Source: an uncultured Flavobacteriales bacterium
GTDB lineage: Bacteria; Bacteroidota; Bacteroidia; Flavobacteriales_F; PHOS-HE28
Assembly (NCBI GenBank): GCA_937872175.1
Contig: CALMPI010000007.1
Location: forward strand, 1-64,000
Length of the DNA: 64,000 nucleotides
Reading direction: 5' to 3'
The position numbers were made by a program, and so were the translations under genes. Numbering within the stretch: position 1 is the stretch's first letter; every line of letters begins with the position of its first letter. This document shows positions 7,954 to 17,377 of the stretch, one piece after another. The notes under the pieces were generated by a model. That model did not search any database. It worked only from the letters and a program-made list of their open reading frames with translations, and was not told the origin of the DNA.

Positions 7954-8274
7954 ATGACCAACACACTTCCTCCTCCCGCACGTGCGCAAAACATACCCGC
8001 AGATGCCCAATGGCTGGCGGGTGAAGGCGCCGGCTCGTGGTTCATCATCGCCCCGCTTCCGAGCAACACTGACATCGTTTCCGTGCAGCGCTGCGGTCCA
8101 AAAGGCCACACGGAATGCCGCGGCTTGTTCATCTGCGATGAACATTCTTCAGCGTTCGAAGCGGGCAAGCCGTACGCGATCACCTACCCGAGCCATTGCG
8201 CACGGGTCACGCTCTTACAGAACGGTCAGGTCTTCACCCTGATACCACTTCCGCCCCAACTTATCCCCGCTTGA
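7954..8274 (+). CDS. Small uncharacterised protein
   Basis: A 106-residue protein starting three bases after the previous stop and ending three bases before the next start, which is strong context for a real gene. It has no signal peptide or membrane segment. A GEGAGSWFII segment lies near residue 25. Four Cys residues occur, in QRCGPKGHTECRGLFICDEH (three Cys and two His within about 25 residues) and in SHCARV. That spacing could bind a metal, though no known zinc-ribbon signature fits. Function unknown; probably acts with the preceding DUF6695-like protein. Confidence 0.65.
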   Translation: MTNTLPPPARAQNIPADAQWLAGEGAGSWFIIAPLPSNTDIVSVQRCGPKGHTECRGLFICDEHSSAFEAGKPYAITYPSHCARVTLLQNGQVFTLIPLPPQLIPA

Positions 8275-8277
8275 ACC

Positions 8278-8889
8278 ATGCAACGTTCCCTGCTGACATC
8301 TGCCCTCCTCGTTCTTGCACTCGCATGCTCCGCACAGGACGGCCCCAGCCCGCATTGCGGCACACTGGATACGCTCAAGGTGGGCGATACAGCACCCGTT
8401 TTCAACGTGGCGGATATCCACGGAGCATCGGTGGATCTTCCATCCTTGACCAAGGAACACGAGGTGGTGCTCGTCTTCTATCGTGGGGCATGGTGCCCGT
8501 ACTGCAACAAGCACATGAGCCACTTGCAGGACAGCCTGTCGCTGATCACTGCGAAGAACGCGGTGGTGCTCGCCATTTCGCCGGAACTGCCGGAGAGCGC
8601 CGAGGACATCGTGAAGAAGAGCGGCGCTTCGTTCAGCGTGATCCATGATGAAGGGTACCGGATCATGTGCGCGTACGGCACCGCGTTCGAAATGCCGAAG
8701 GCGCAACGCAACAAGTTGAAGCTGATGGGCCTGAATGTGGACAAGGCCAACGGCAATGAGGAAGGCGTTCTGCCTGTACCGGCCACCTTCATCATCGGTC
8801 GCGACGGCCGCATCAAGGCGGTACACTTCGATGCGAACTACAAGGAGCGCATGAGCGTGAAGGCCATTCTTTCCGCATTGGAAGGATGA
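8278..8889 (+). CDS. Exported peroxiredoxin-like (AhpC/TSA) protein
   Basis: A 203-residue exported protein with a signal sequence ending LALACSAQ (possible lipobox Cys17) and a thioredoxin/peroxiredoxin domain. The active-site loop is FYRGAWCPYCNKHM with Cys73 and Cys76, the pattern of the peroxiredoxin-like family with a CxxC resolving pair. The VPATFIIGRDGRI strand near residue 160 completes the fold and supplies the cis-Pro. Likely role: periplasmic peroxide or thiol redox. Three bases follow the previous stop, and its stop overlaps the exporter start (ATGA). Confidence 0.85.
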   Translation: MQRSLLTSALLVLALACSAQDGPSPHCGTLDTLKVGDTAPVFNVADIHGASVDLPSLTKEHEVVLVFYRGAWCPYCNKHMSHLQDSLSLITAKNAVVLAISPELPESAEDIVKKSGASFSVIHDEGYRIMCAYGTAFEMPKAQRNKLKLMGLNVDKANGNEEGVLPVPATFIIGRDGRIKAVHFDANYKERMSVKAILSALEG

Positions 8890-11105
8890 CCGGCGGGGGC
8901 GAACGTGGTGGTTTGATGCCCCCGCCAACGCGCCCGCGCTGGGTGCCAATCGCCCTCGCGTTGTTCTCCGTGTGGAGCGCCATCGGCCTTTCCAAAGTCC
9001 GCTTCAGCTACGATATCGACCGGTTCTTTCCGCAGGACGATCCGGCGGTGGCGGAATACCGCGCGCACAAGGAGTTGTTCGGCGATGAAATGCGCCTGCT
9101 CCTGGTGGGCCTTGAACTGCCGGGCGCATTGGACAGTGCTGCACTTGGCACCATCGCCCACACCACGGTTGTACTGGAGCAGCTGCCGTTCGTGACGGGC
9201 GTGCGCTCACTGACCAACCTGAGCGAGCCGATGAAAATGCCGCTGGGCGATTGGATCAGCGCGCCCTACTTCAACGCACCGTTCGGTGATCCCAAGGGTG
9301 TCTTGGAACGATTGCAAACTCGGCCTTCCGTGTTAGGCCTGTTCCTCTCTACCGATCAGCGCGCCACCACCTTGATCGTGGAGTTGGACAGCCTGCCCTC
9401 GAAGACCGAACGCGCCGACGCATTCCGCGCCCTGCATGTCGTGCTGGACCGAACAGGAGTGCAGTACCATTTGGCAGGGAGACTGGTCACTCAGGCGCAC
9501 TACTTGCACGCCACCCAGGAACAACTCGGCCGCCTGAGCCTGATGGCACTGGCCCTGATGGCGGTGGTGCTCTTCGTCCTGTTCCGTCATCCGGTCACGG
9601 CGCTCAGTCCCTTGCTGGTGTGCGCGCTGGCGCTGCTCTGGACCTTCGGGCCGATGGGCTGGCTGGGCATCGGCGTGGAACCCTTGCTCTCGCTGTTGCC
9701 CGCGCTCCTGTTAGTGCTGGGTTCATCGTTCAGTATCCATATCCTCTCTCGATTCCGCGCCTTCGCGGAAGTGGGGGTCACGCCCGAAGAAGCCATGCAG
9801 AGCGCCTTGCGCGAAACCACCGCGGCCAATCTCTTGAGCGCTGTGAGCACCGTCATCGGATTCTCGACCTTGGCATTCTATGCGATCCTGCCGCTGCGTG
9901 TGTTCGGTCTGGCGGCGGCGTGGGGCCTTGTTGCGGCCTTGGTCGCTGCGCGCACGGTGCTACCACTCATCGTTGGGGCATTGAAGCTTCCGCAAGCCAC
10001 AACGCATAGGCAAAGGTCCATGGGTTCGGCGGGCTGGATCTTTAGTCGAGGGAAGTACACCTTGTCCGCAACCGCTGCACTTCTCGTTGGCGGCGCGTTC
10101 GCGTACCAGCACCTCGTAGTGGACAACCACTTCCTCGACGACCTGGACCGAAGCAGCACCCTGGGCGTGGATGCCACCTTCTTCGAGGAGCACTTCAGCG
10201 GTACGCGGCCGTTGGAGATCGCGATCACGCCCGTAGCACCGGACAAGGACCTGCTGGATCCCGGCGTCTTGGCGGCAACGGATTCATTGGTGGCGGGTTT
10301 GGGATCGGTCCTCAACATCGTGCCGCCCCTTGCACCCACGGATGTGACGCGCGCGGCGATGCACGGCCTGTACCTCGGCGAGGGCTTGCCCACCGACAGC
10401 ATGGCGGAAAAGCAGGTACGCCGTGCGGTGAAGCAATTCGCGCGTGCCCATCAAGGGCCGCAACTGATCAACGCCGACCTGCGCCATGGCCGCATCACTG
10501 GGCGGCTCCCGGATATCGGCAGCTTCGCGTTCAAAGAAGCAGTACGCCGACTGGAACCCTTGCTCCACAACGACCGAATTCAGGCGACCATCACCGGCGG
10601 GGCTTGGTTGATGGACATCGCCAACCGGCGCATCGCCACCGTGTTGGTTCAAGGCATCCTCACCGCCATCCTGTTGAACGCTTTGCTGGTGGGCGCCTTC
10701 ACGCGCAGTTGGCGAAAGGGACTGATCAGCATCGTTCCGAACGTGTTGCCGCTGGCGTTCGCTGCGGTGCTCATGGCACTTTTTGGTGTACCGTTGAAAG
10801 TGGGCACCGCCATGATCTTTCCGATCCTGTACGGCATCGCATTGGATGACACCATGCACTACCTCCTGCACGCCCGCGACAATACCTTGCGCGCCAACCT
10901 CCGCACCTGGCACACCCTGCGGCGTTCGCTCTTCGGTACCACTTTGGTGATCACCGCAGGCTTCGCGCTCTTCGGCTTCGCCTCCTTCCCGAGCATCGCC
11001 GTGTTCGGTCTGATCACGGCCGCGTCGTTATGGGTGGCGCTGGCGGCGGACCTTTGGTTGCTGCCGGTGTTGCTGGGGGTGCGGCGCGGCGACTGGTCGA
11101 GCTGA
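8886..11105 (+). CDS. MMPL/HAE3-type RND exporter
   Basis: A 739-residue inner-membrane protein with the internal duplication of RND/MMPL transporters: a helix at about 20-36, a periplasmic loop, five helices (about 215-360), a second single helix near 390, another loop, and five more helices at 580-735. Motifs include SFSIHILSRFR in the first helix block and GIALDDTMHYLLHARD in the second, where the acidic pair is the usual proton-relay position. At about 740 residues it is closer to the hopanoid/lipid-type HAE3 exporters than to the 1,000-residue drug pumps. No adaptor or channel gene is on its strand. The stop is convergent with the RND triad. Substrate unknown. Confidence 0.82.
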   Translation: MTGGGERGGLMPPPTRPRWVPIALALFSVWSAIGLSKVRFSYDIDRFFPQDDPAVAEYRAHKELFGDEMRLLLVGLELPGALDSAALGTIAHTTVVLEQLPFVTGVRSLTNLSEPMKMPLGDWISAPYFNAPFGDPKGVLERLQTRPSVLGLFLSTDQRATTLIVELDSLPSKTERADAFRALHVVLDRTGVQYHLAGRLVTQAHYLHATQEQLGRLSLMALALMAVVLFVLFRHPVTALSPLLVCALALLWTFGPMGWLGIGVEPLLSLLPALLLVLGSSFSIHILSRFRAFAEVGVTPEEAMQSALRETTAANLLSAVSTVIGFSTLAFYAILPLRVFGLAAAWGLVAALVAARTVLPLIVGALKLPQATTHRQRSMGSAGWIFSRGKYTLSATAALLVGGAFAYQHLVVDNHFLDDLDRSSTLGVDATFFEEHFSGTRPLEIAITPVAPDKDLLDPGVLAATDSLVAGLGSVLNIVPPLAPTDVTRAAMHGLYLGEGLPTDSMAEKQVRRAVKQFARAHQGPQLINADLRHGRITGRLPDIGSFAFKEAVRRLEPLLHNDRIQATITGGAWLMDIANRRIATVLVQGILTAILLNALLVGAFTRSWRKGLISIVPNVLPLAFAAVLMALFGVPLKVGTAMIFPILYGIALDDTMHYLLHARDNTLRANLRTWHTLRRSLFGTTLVITAGFALFGFASFPSIAVFGLITAASLWVALAADLWLLPVLLGVRRGDWSS

Positions 11106-11224
11106 CGAACCGGACGGGTCCGCTAGCGCATCACTCTCTCAACACCCCGCCAAGAGCCACCTTCAACCGAAACAGCGCCGTGTTGAAGTCCACCACCGAT
11201 CGAATGCGATCCGGTGTACGATGA

Positions 11225-12514
11225 TCACGGCTGTTGCCCCACCCCCACCACCACCGCGTACTGCCCCTTGTTGTACCCCGTGATCGCTCTTACCCGCGCC
11301 AGTTCCGCTTGCAGCAGGGCCTCTTGCGCTTGCACGATCTCGAACGGGCGCGCGGTACCCAGGCGCATGCGCGCGGCGGTCTGGTCGTAGGCGCGTTGGG
11401 CCAGATCGCGCGACTCGGCGGCCACGCGTACTTGCTCGCGTGCGATGCGCAGTTGCTCTTGCGCGGCACGCAGCTCGGCTGTGGCTTCCGCTTCGGTGCG
11501 CGACAACTGCACTTCGCGCAGTGCGATGCGGGCGTTCGCCTGTTGCAGTTCTCCGCCGCCGAGCAGGGGCGACAGAGGGATGCGCCATTGCAGCCAGCCG
11601 TTGATCTCCCACGTGGGGTAGAGCGGATCGAACACGCCGCCGAAGTAGCTGCCCATGGTGGCCAACCGCAATTCGGGTAGCAACAGGCCCGTGGTGGTGG
11701 CGCGTTTGCGCTGTTGGGCGGCAAGCAGGCCGCTGCGCGCTGAAAGCACATCGGGGCGCACCCCGAGGAAGGCGCTGCGATCGGTGAACGTGCGGTCCGC
11801 ACCGGGCAGTGCCAGGGGTGCCAGCACCGTATCGGTTGGCAGCAGCACCGTCGCCGGATCCATTCCCAATGCAGCGACCAGTCGCGCTTGCAGCATGGCT
11901 TCCTGCATCTCGGCCTGCATGGTGGCCGCTTGCATGCGCAGTTGACCGCTCTGCGCCTGCAACAGATCGCTCTCGTAACCAAGGCCGTTGCGCACCAGCG
12001 CATCCAATTGCTGCGCGATGCTGTCCGCGCGTTGCGCCAGTTGCGCGTACGCCGATCGTTCGGCGCGCGCCGCGATGAGATCGAGGTAGGTGTTCACCGC
12101 ATCGAGCGCGGCGGTGTTGCGTTCCGCTTCCGTGCGCAGCCGCATGGCTTCGGCCTCGGTGCGTTGTGCGCGTGCGTTGATCGGCCCCTCGCCGAAGCGC
12201 CACGCGGCGTTCAGCCCAAGGCCGCCTTGAAAACTGGCGCGGTCCACATCGGTGAAGAAGCGGCCATCGCCGTTCATGGCGCTGCCTTGCAAGTGGTGCA
12301 TGGCGATGCCCGCGTTCAGGTCGGGCAGCCACCATTCACTGGCCCGTGCAGCATCGGCGTTGGCGAGTGCGGCGCGGGCTTCGGCATCGCGCACGGCCAG
12401 GTGATCGGCACCCGCGAGGCGCAGCACTTCGGCCAGGTCGATGGGGCGCGTTTGCCCGTGAGCGGCCACGAAGCAGCATACCGTGGCGGCTGAGATGAAT
12501 GTTGTGCGCAGCAT
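11225..12514 (-). CDS. TolC-type outer-membrane channel of RND triad (3' end probably frameshifted)
   Basis: A 429-residue outer-membrane factor with a signal peptide (to about residue 20, AAHGQ) and long Ala/Glu/Arg-rich helices repeated in two halves, typical of TolC/OEP proteins. The start ATG 12514 lies one base after the adaptor stop. The annotated end (GVGQQP) is odd: past a G-rich stretch (plus-strand C runs at 11237-11246) the +1 frame continues with NSRDHRTPDRIR and DFNTALFRLKVALGGVLRE, stopping at 11131. That reads like the missing channel C-terminus, so one extra base there probably truncates the frame, as either a real mutation or a sequence error. Third gene of the efflux operon. 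Confidence 0.82.
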   Translation of the reverse strand: MLRTTFISAATVCCFVAAHGQTRPIDLAEVLRLAGADHLAVRDAEARAALANADAARASEWWLPDLNAGIAMHHLQGSAMNGDGRFFTDVDRASFQGGLGLNAAWRFGEGPINARAQRTEAEAMRLRTEAERNTAALDAVNTYLDLIAARAERSAYAQLAQRADSIAQQLDALVRNGLGYESDLLQAQSGQLRMQAATMQAEMQEAMLQARLVAALGMDPATVLLPTDTVLAPLALPGADRTFTDRSAFLGVRPDVLSARSGLLAAQQRKRATTTGLLLPELRLATMGSYFGGVFDPLYPTWEINGWLQWRIPLSPLLGGGELQQANARIALREVQLSRTEAEATAELRAAQEQLRIAREQVRVAAESRDLAQRAYDQTAARMRLGTARPFEIVQAQEALLQAELARVRAITGYNKGQYAVVVGVGQQP

Positions 12515-12515
12515 G

Positions 12516-13577
12516 TCAGTTCTGGAGAATGGGTTGAACACGATCGCCGGGGCGAACCAGGTTGCGGCCTTCCACGATCACACTGTCCGCGCGGGTGAGC
12601 GGTGGCTCCAGTACGGTGAAGCGCTCCTTCGTGGATGGGCCTTTCCGTATGGGTACGCGCTGCACGATACCGTTGCGCACCAGCCAGATCCAATGCGATC
12701 CGCCGTCGGCCTCGGCGGCGGCGGCAGGCAGCGACATGCCTTGTTGCGCGCTGCTGGTCTGGAAGTCCACCGACGCGAAGGAGCCTGGGCGCAAGGCACC
12801 ATCGGCATTGGGCAGATCGATCTCCACGAGCATGCTGCCGCTGCCCGTAGCCAACGCGCCGCTGGTACGCGACACCTTCGCTTCACGCTCCAAGCCGGGC
12901 TTGTCGGGGAAGCGGATGCGCACGGCGGTACCTACGCGCACGGCAGCAGCATCGCGCGCGGTTACCGGCACACTTACGCGCACGGGGTCGATCGCCTGCA
13001 ACTCGAACAGGGGCTGCGCGTCCTTCACTGCTGTGCCGGACTGCACCAGTGCGCCCACATCGATGCTGCGCGCGGTGATCACGCCCGTGAACGGCGCACG
13101 CACACTGAGGAAGGCGATGCGCTCTTCCGTTGAGGAACGTCGTGCCTTCGCGATGTCGAAGGCCGCGCGCGCTTCATCGAGCTGCTGCTGCGGCACCAAG
13201 CCCGGGGCATCGGTGCGGGTACGTTCCAGGCGTTCGAATTGCGCGCGTACTGCTTGCACGGAAGCCAGTTGCTCCTGTGCGTTGCGATGCAGTTCAGGGT
13301 TGTCCAGCAACGCGAGCACTTCACCGGCCTGCACGCGATCGCCGATGTCGTGCAGCACCTGGCGCACGTAGCCGCTTTCGCGGGCATGCACCATCACCTG
13401 CTCGTTGGCGCGCAGTTGACCGGTCACGGAGAACGTAGCGGTGAACGCGGCGCTGTCGGGCAGCACCACGCCAACAGTGGGCAACGCGCACGCCTCCGCA
13501 GTTGATGTGGCCGCTTGTTCTCCGCAGGAAGCGAGCAAGACGATCGCGGCGGTGGAAAGGAAAAGGAGTTGTTGCAT
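12516..13577 (-). CDS. RND periplasmic adaptor lipoprotein
   Basis: A 353-residue membrane-fusion protein with a lipoprotein signal (LLASC, Cys18). It has a lipoyl-like half motif (ANEQVMVHARESGYVRQVLH near residues 57-76), a coiled-coil hairpin at about 95-150, the second lipoyl half (APFTGVITAR near 162), and beta-barrel regions after 190. It links the inner-membrane pump (gene 13581-16670, three-base gap) to the outer-membrane channel (gene ending 12514, one-base gap). Typical size for an AcrA/MexA-type adaptor in Bacteroidota. Confidence 0.9.
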   Translation of the reverse strand: MQQLLFLSTAAIVLLASCGEQAATSTAEACALPTVGVVLPDSAAFTATFSVTGQLRANEQVMVHARESGYVRQVLHDIGDRVQAGEVLALLDNPELHRNAQEQLASVQAVRAQFERLERTRTDAPGLVPQQQLDEARAAFDIAKARRSSTEERIAFLSVRAPFTGVITARSIDVGALVQSGTAVKDAQPLFELQAIDPVRVSVPVTARDAAAVRVGTAVRIRFPDKPGLEREAKVSRTSGALATGSGSMLVEIDLPNADGALRPGSFASVDFQTSSAQQGMSLPAAAAEADGGSHWIWLVRNGIVQRVPIRKGPSTKERFTVLEPPLTRADSVIVEGRNLVRPGDRVQPILQN

Positions 13578-13580
13578 GGG

Positions 13581-16500
13581 TCAAGGGGTGTTGATGCGCG
13601 GCTTCACGAGCAGCGCGAATAGGATGGGAGTGATGAATAGGGCAAGCAACGTAGCGGCGATGGTGCCACCGATCACGGCCACGGCGAGCGGCGCGTTCAC
13701 TTCGCCACCGGTGCCCAATGCGAGCGCGGTGGGTAGCAAGCCGAACACGGTGGTGCCGGCGGTCATCAGCAGCGGGCGGAACCGATCGGCGGTGCCTTGG
13801 CGGATCGCTTCCGATACGGATCGCCCATCGCGCACCAGCGCCGCCATGCGGTCCACCAGGATGTTTCCGTAGCTCACAGAGATGCCCACTATCATGATGA
13901 TGCCCATCACGCTTTGGATATTGAGGCGCGTGCCCGTGGCCCACATGAGCAGCGCCACACCGATCAGCCCCAACGGAAAACTGGCGAGGATGATGAGCGG
14001 CAAGCGGAAGGAACGGAACAGCGGAACGATGATGAGGAAGACCATGAGCACAGCGAGCACAAGGCCGAGGCCGAGGTCGCCGAAACTGCTGCGCATGGCG
14101 GCCACTTCACCTTGGAACGCGATGCTGTATCCGGTGGGCAAGGGCATGTCGTCGAGCAAGGACTGGATGCGCGAAGAGGCGCGTCCGGCGTCGGTACCGT
14201 CCACGCTGGCGTACACGTTGAAGACGCGCCCGAGCTGGTGGTGGTTCACTTCCACCGGATGGCTTGTTTCCTTGATGGTGGCGAAAGCACGATAGGGCAC
14301 TGCTCCGTGCGCACCCATCACCGTCACGTTCTCCAGCACTTCTTCGGCATCGATCAGCGCTTCGGGATAGGTGACGCCCACGAAGTAGTGGTTGCCGTTC
14401 TTCTCATCGATCCAGAAGGCCTTGTCGTACGTGGCCGATGAGTTGAGCGCGCTCACCAGGTTCTTGATCGCGTCCACGGGATCCACGCCGAGCAGGGCAG
14501 CCTTTGCACGGTCCACTTCCACTTGTTTCGCGGGAGCGTCGATGCGCTGCAGGATCCGCACGTCCACGATGCCGGGAACGGTGGCCAGCGTGTCGCGCAC
14601 GCGTTCGGCGATCGTATGCAGCACTTTCAGGTCGTTGCCCTTCACCTGCACGTCGATGGGCGCGGACTTGCCTTCGTTGAGCGCAGCGGTGATGAGGCCG
14701 CCGGTGTCGAAGGCGATCTCAACGCCGGGGAATTCCTGTCGGAAGCGCTCACGCACACGCCGCGCATATTCCGCTGTGCCGATGGCGTGCGCTCCGGTCA
14801 ATTGCACACCGATGAAAGCGTCCTGCGTGCCGCTGTTGGGCGTATAAGCCGCTGGCAGATCGTAGAACACGCCGATGTTCGAGATCACCTGCCGCAGGTC
14901 GGCGCCGAGTTCAGCACGGATGGCCGCTTCCATGCGGGCGATGGTGACTTCCATGTCGCGCAACGACGTTCCGCTCGCGCGGCGCACACTGATCTCCATC
15001 TGCCCCACATCGCTGCTGGGGAAGAGCTCGAAACCTGAGCGACCGAGCAGCAGCAATGACAGCGCGAACACCACGAGCGTGGAGAGGAGCACCAGGCGTT
15101 TGCGCAGCAGCACCCGTTGCAAGAGCCGCGCGTAACCCGCACGCCAGCCGTTCAACACGCGCTCGAAACGCTTGGGGTCGGTGGCTTCGCGCAAGGGCCT
15201 GTTGCGGAAGAGGCGCGCCGCTGCCAGGGGCACCACGGTGAGCGAGAACACGTAGCTGCCGAGCATGGCACCGGCCACGGTGATCGCCAGCGGCGTGAAC
15301 AGGTCGCGCGCGATGCCGCTGAGGAAGACCACCGGAAAGAAGACAACGATGATCACCAGTGTGCTGGCGAGAATGGGCAGCGCCACTTCCACCGTGGCTT
15401 CGTACGCGGCCTGCTCAGCAGATTTGCCCATGCGGCGGTGGCGGTCGATGTTCTCCAGTACCACGATCGCATTGTCCACCAACAGGCCAAGCACCAACGC
15501 CATGCCTCCGAGCGTGATGCTGTTGATGCTCTGACCCGCGCCCCAGAGCACCAGAAAACCAGTGAGCGCTGCGAGTGGCAACGCGAGCAAGGCGATGAAC
15601 GACGCGCGCGCATCACCGAGGAAAAGCATCAGCACCAGCGCCACCAGCACGAGGCCGCCACCGCCGGCCCAAGCCAGTCCGCTGATCGCTTCGCGCACAT
15701 AAGCGCTCTGGTCGAAGACCACTTCCAGCTTTACATCAGCGGGCAGCCGTTCGCGCAAGCTGGGCAGCGCGGCCTTCACGGCTTCCACACTGGCAATGGT
15801 GTTGGCCTTGGAACGCTTGAACACGGGCAGGTACACCTGCTCGCGGCCGTCCACGCGCACGAGGTTGGTCTGGATCGCGCTGGCATCGGCGGCGTGGCCC
15901 ACGTCGCGCACGAAGACCGGCTTGCCATCGCGCATGGCCACCACGATGTCGTTGAACTCGTCCACGTTCTGCAGCATGCCGCGCGCGTCGATGCTCCAGT
16001 TGAGCGGACCGATGCGCGCGATGCCGCTGGGGATCATGGTGGTGTTGCGCTGGATGGCCTCGTTCACCTCGGTCTGCGAGATGCCCAATGCTTGCAGCCG
16101 CACGGGATCCACGTAGATGTGGATGCGGCGAAGCGCACCACCGTACGCCGCGGGCGCGATGATGCCCGGCACGCCACTGAGCATCTGGCGCAACGCATAG
16201 TAGGCCACATCGTACAGCTCTTTGCCGCTCTTGGTATCGCTGCTCACGGTGAGCAGCAGCAGCGGCTTGCTGGCCGTGGGGTCGAAGGGCTGGATCATGG
16301 GCGGCAGCGTACCAGGTGGCTGGTAGTACATGTCGCTCATGGCGTAGCTGCTGGCGTTGGCCATGGCTTCAGCAGGCTCCACATCGGCGCCGTAGTAATT
16401 GGTCACCAGGCTCACGCCCATGATGCTCTTGCTGATCTGCTTCTCGATGCCGGGGCTCTGGCCGGTCCAGCGTTCCATGCGGCTGGTGATGTCCTTTTCC

Positions 16501-16670
16501 ACCACTTCCGCGGGCATGCCGGGGTAGAGTGTGAGGATCTGCATGGCGCTCTTGCGGAACTGCGGCAGCAGGTCCACCGGCATGCGCGGAATGGCCACCA
16601 GCGCCAGTGCTACCACAGCGATGGCCAGCACAACGGCGAGATAGGGATTCTTGAAAACGGTCTTGATCAT
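13581..16670 (-). CDS. RND inner-membrane pump (AcrB/HAE1-like)
   Basis: A 1029-residue proton-driven efflux pump. Helix 1 is at residues 10-28, followed by the DLLPQFRKSAMQI pore-domain start and a paired periplasmic porter/docking region. The TM4 motif is LLVDNAIVVLENIDRHR near residue 400; the second acidic position is Asn, as in many non-drug HAE1-like pumps. The C-terminal half repeats the pattern and ends with about five helices. The porter domain contains MYYQPPGTLPP, a common 'ACR_tran' sequence. The preceding small Cys/His protein suggests a metal or other toxic cation as substrate, but the TM4 motif is not the classical heavy-metal (HME) version. Confidence 0.9.
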   Translation of the reverse strand: MIKTVFKNPYLAVVLAIAVVALALVAIPRMPVDLLPQFRKSAMQILTLYPGMPAEVVEKDITSRMERWTGQSPGIEKQISKSIMGVSLVTNYYGADVEPAEAMANASSYAMSDMYYQPPGTLPPMIQPFDPTASKPLLLLTVSSDTKSGKELYDVAYYALRQMLSGVPGIIAPAAYGGALRRIHIYVDPVRLQALGISQTEVNEAIQRNTTMIPSGIARIGPLNWSIDARGMLQNVDEFNDIVVAMRDGKPVFVRDVGHAADASAIQTNLVRVDGREQVYLPVFKRSKANTIASVEAVKAALPSLRERLPADVKLEVVFDQSAYVREAISGLAWAGGGGLVLVALVLMLFLGDARASFIALLALPLAALTGFLVLWGAGQSINSITLGGMALVLGLLVDNAIVVLENIDRHRRMGKSAEQAAYEATVEVALPILASTLVIIVVFFPVVFLSGIARDLFTPLAITVAGAMLGSYVFSLTVVPLAAARLFRNRPLREATDPKRFERVLNGWRAGYARLLQRVLLRKRLVLLSTLVVFALSLLLLGRSGFELFPSSDVGQMEISVRRASGTSLRDMEVTIARMEAAIRAELGADLRQVISNIGVFYDLPAAYTPNSGTQDAFIGVQLTGAHAIGTAEYARRVRERFRQEFPGVEIAFDTGGLITAALNEGKSAPIDVQVKGNDLKVLHTIAERVRDTLATVPGIVDVRILQRIDAPAKQVEVDRAKAALLGVDPVDAIKNLVSALNSSATYDKAFWIDEKNGNHYFVGVTYPEALIDAEEVLENVTVMGAHGAVPYRAFATIKETSHPVEVNHHQLGRVFNVYASVDGTDAGRASSRIQSLLDDMPLPTGYSIAFQGEVAAMRSSFGDLGLGLVLAVLMVFLIIVPLFRSFRLPLIILASFPLGLIGVALLMWATGTRLNIQSVMGIIMIVGISVSYGNILVDRMAALVRDGRSVSEAIRQGTADRFRPLLMTAGTTVFGLLPTALALGTGGEVNAPLAVAVIGGTIAATLLALFITPILFALLVKPRINTP

Positions 16671-16753
16671 GTGCGTTCGATCGATCGTGTTGGAGGAAAC
16701 GCACGCAGCCGCCGTACGACGGACAACGCGCGAGAACCCTGCCCATGGCAGGC

Positions 16754-16834
16754 GCGATCGGAACGCTCAGGCGATCAGCGCATAGGCGCGATCACCGCGA
16801 GGAAGACAATAGAATAGCTGTCCGTTCCGATCGC
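16754..16834. repeat. 12-base inverted repeat inside efflux operon
   Basis: Perfect arms GCGATCGGAACG (16754-16765) and CGTTCCGATCGC (16823-16834) lie 57 bases apart, between the small secreted protein and the RND pump. The right arm abuts the stop codon of the small gene. It could fold in mRNA as an intercistronic processing or attenuation hairpin, or be a regulator site. Short GCGATC words recur between the arms. Confidence 0.45.
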
Positions 16835-17224
16835 TCAAGCGAGGAACGGCGGGCCACGCAGGGAATGCGCGGAAACCGTGGGCGCCGACCGGCATCGCGG
16901 TACCGGGGGATCGATGAACGTTTGTTCTTCGGTGGTTTCCACCGCTATCAGGAGCAACGGCAAGGGTACGGTCAGTTCGGATTGCGGCCGCCCCACCGTC
17001 ACCGGATCCATGCCCACATAGTCGTCCGTGTTCATGGAGAATTCCTGGCAATGCATGGGGGGCCAGACTGCCGCGCCCCCTTTCCACAGCGCACGTTTCT
17101 CGCAAGTGCTCAGTCCTTCGTGGTGCGGCTCGCCAAAAGGGTGCGCCACGCAGAAGTCGATGCTCTTCCAAGGCAGGCACAGGCCGAGAGCAATGACGAG
17201 GAGCACACGTGAAGCAGACTTCAT
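16835..17224 (-). CDS. Small secreted Cys/His protein heading the RND operon
   Basis: A 129-residue protein starting MKSASRVLLVIALGLCLPW, a signal peptide or membrane anchor; a longer start at 17236 adds four residues. The mature part has scattered Cys and His (DFCVAHPFGEPHHEG, STCEKRA, MHCQEF) and ends in SLRGPPFLA. A small exported His/Cys protein ending in an R-x-PP tail directly upstream of an RND system is a recurrent arrangement in Bacteroidota metal-efflux clusters, and this window has a second case at 60526-60918. Role unproven; a periplasmic metal-binding accessory is likely. Confidence 0.6.
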   Translation of the reverse strand: MKSASRVLLVIALGLCLPWKSIDFCVAHPFGEPHHEGLSTCEKRALWKGGAAVWPPMHCQEFSMNTDDYVGMDPVTVGRPQSELTVPLPLLLIAVETTEEQTFIDPPVPRCRSAPTVSAHSLRGPPFLA

Positions 17225-17377
17225 CCGAAGGGCCAAGGTAGTGGTTATGCCATGCGTGCTATGGTAACGATCACGACCCTGTTGCCTACACCCATCAAGG
17301 ACGATCGCACCCTGTGATCACTCCATGACTGCTCATTTGACAACACCGCTATACGCAACCAGGTGTTCCCGAGCCGG

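Noticed and set aside
15117-16817. Plus-strand open frame of 566 codons opposite the RND pump
   Set aside because: Antisense shadow of a clear RND gene.
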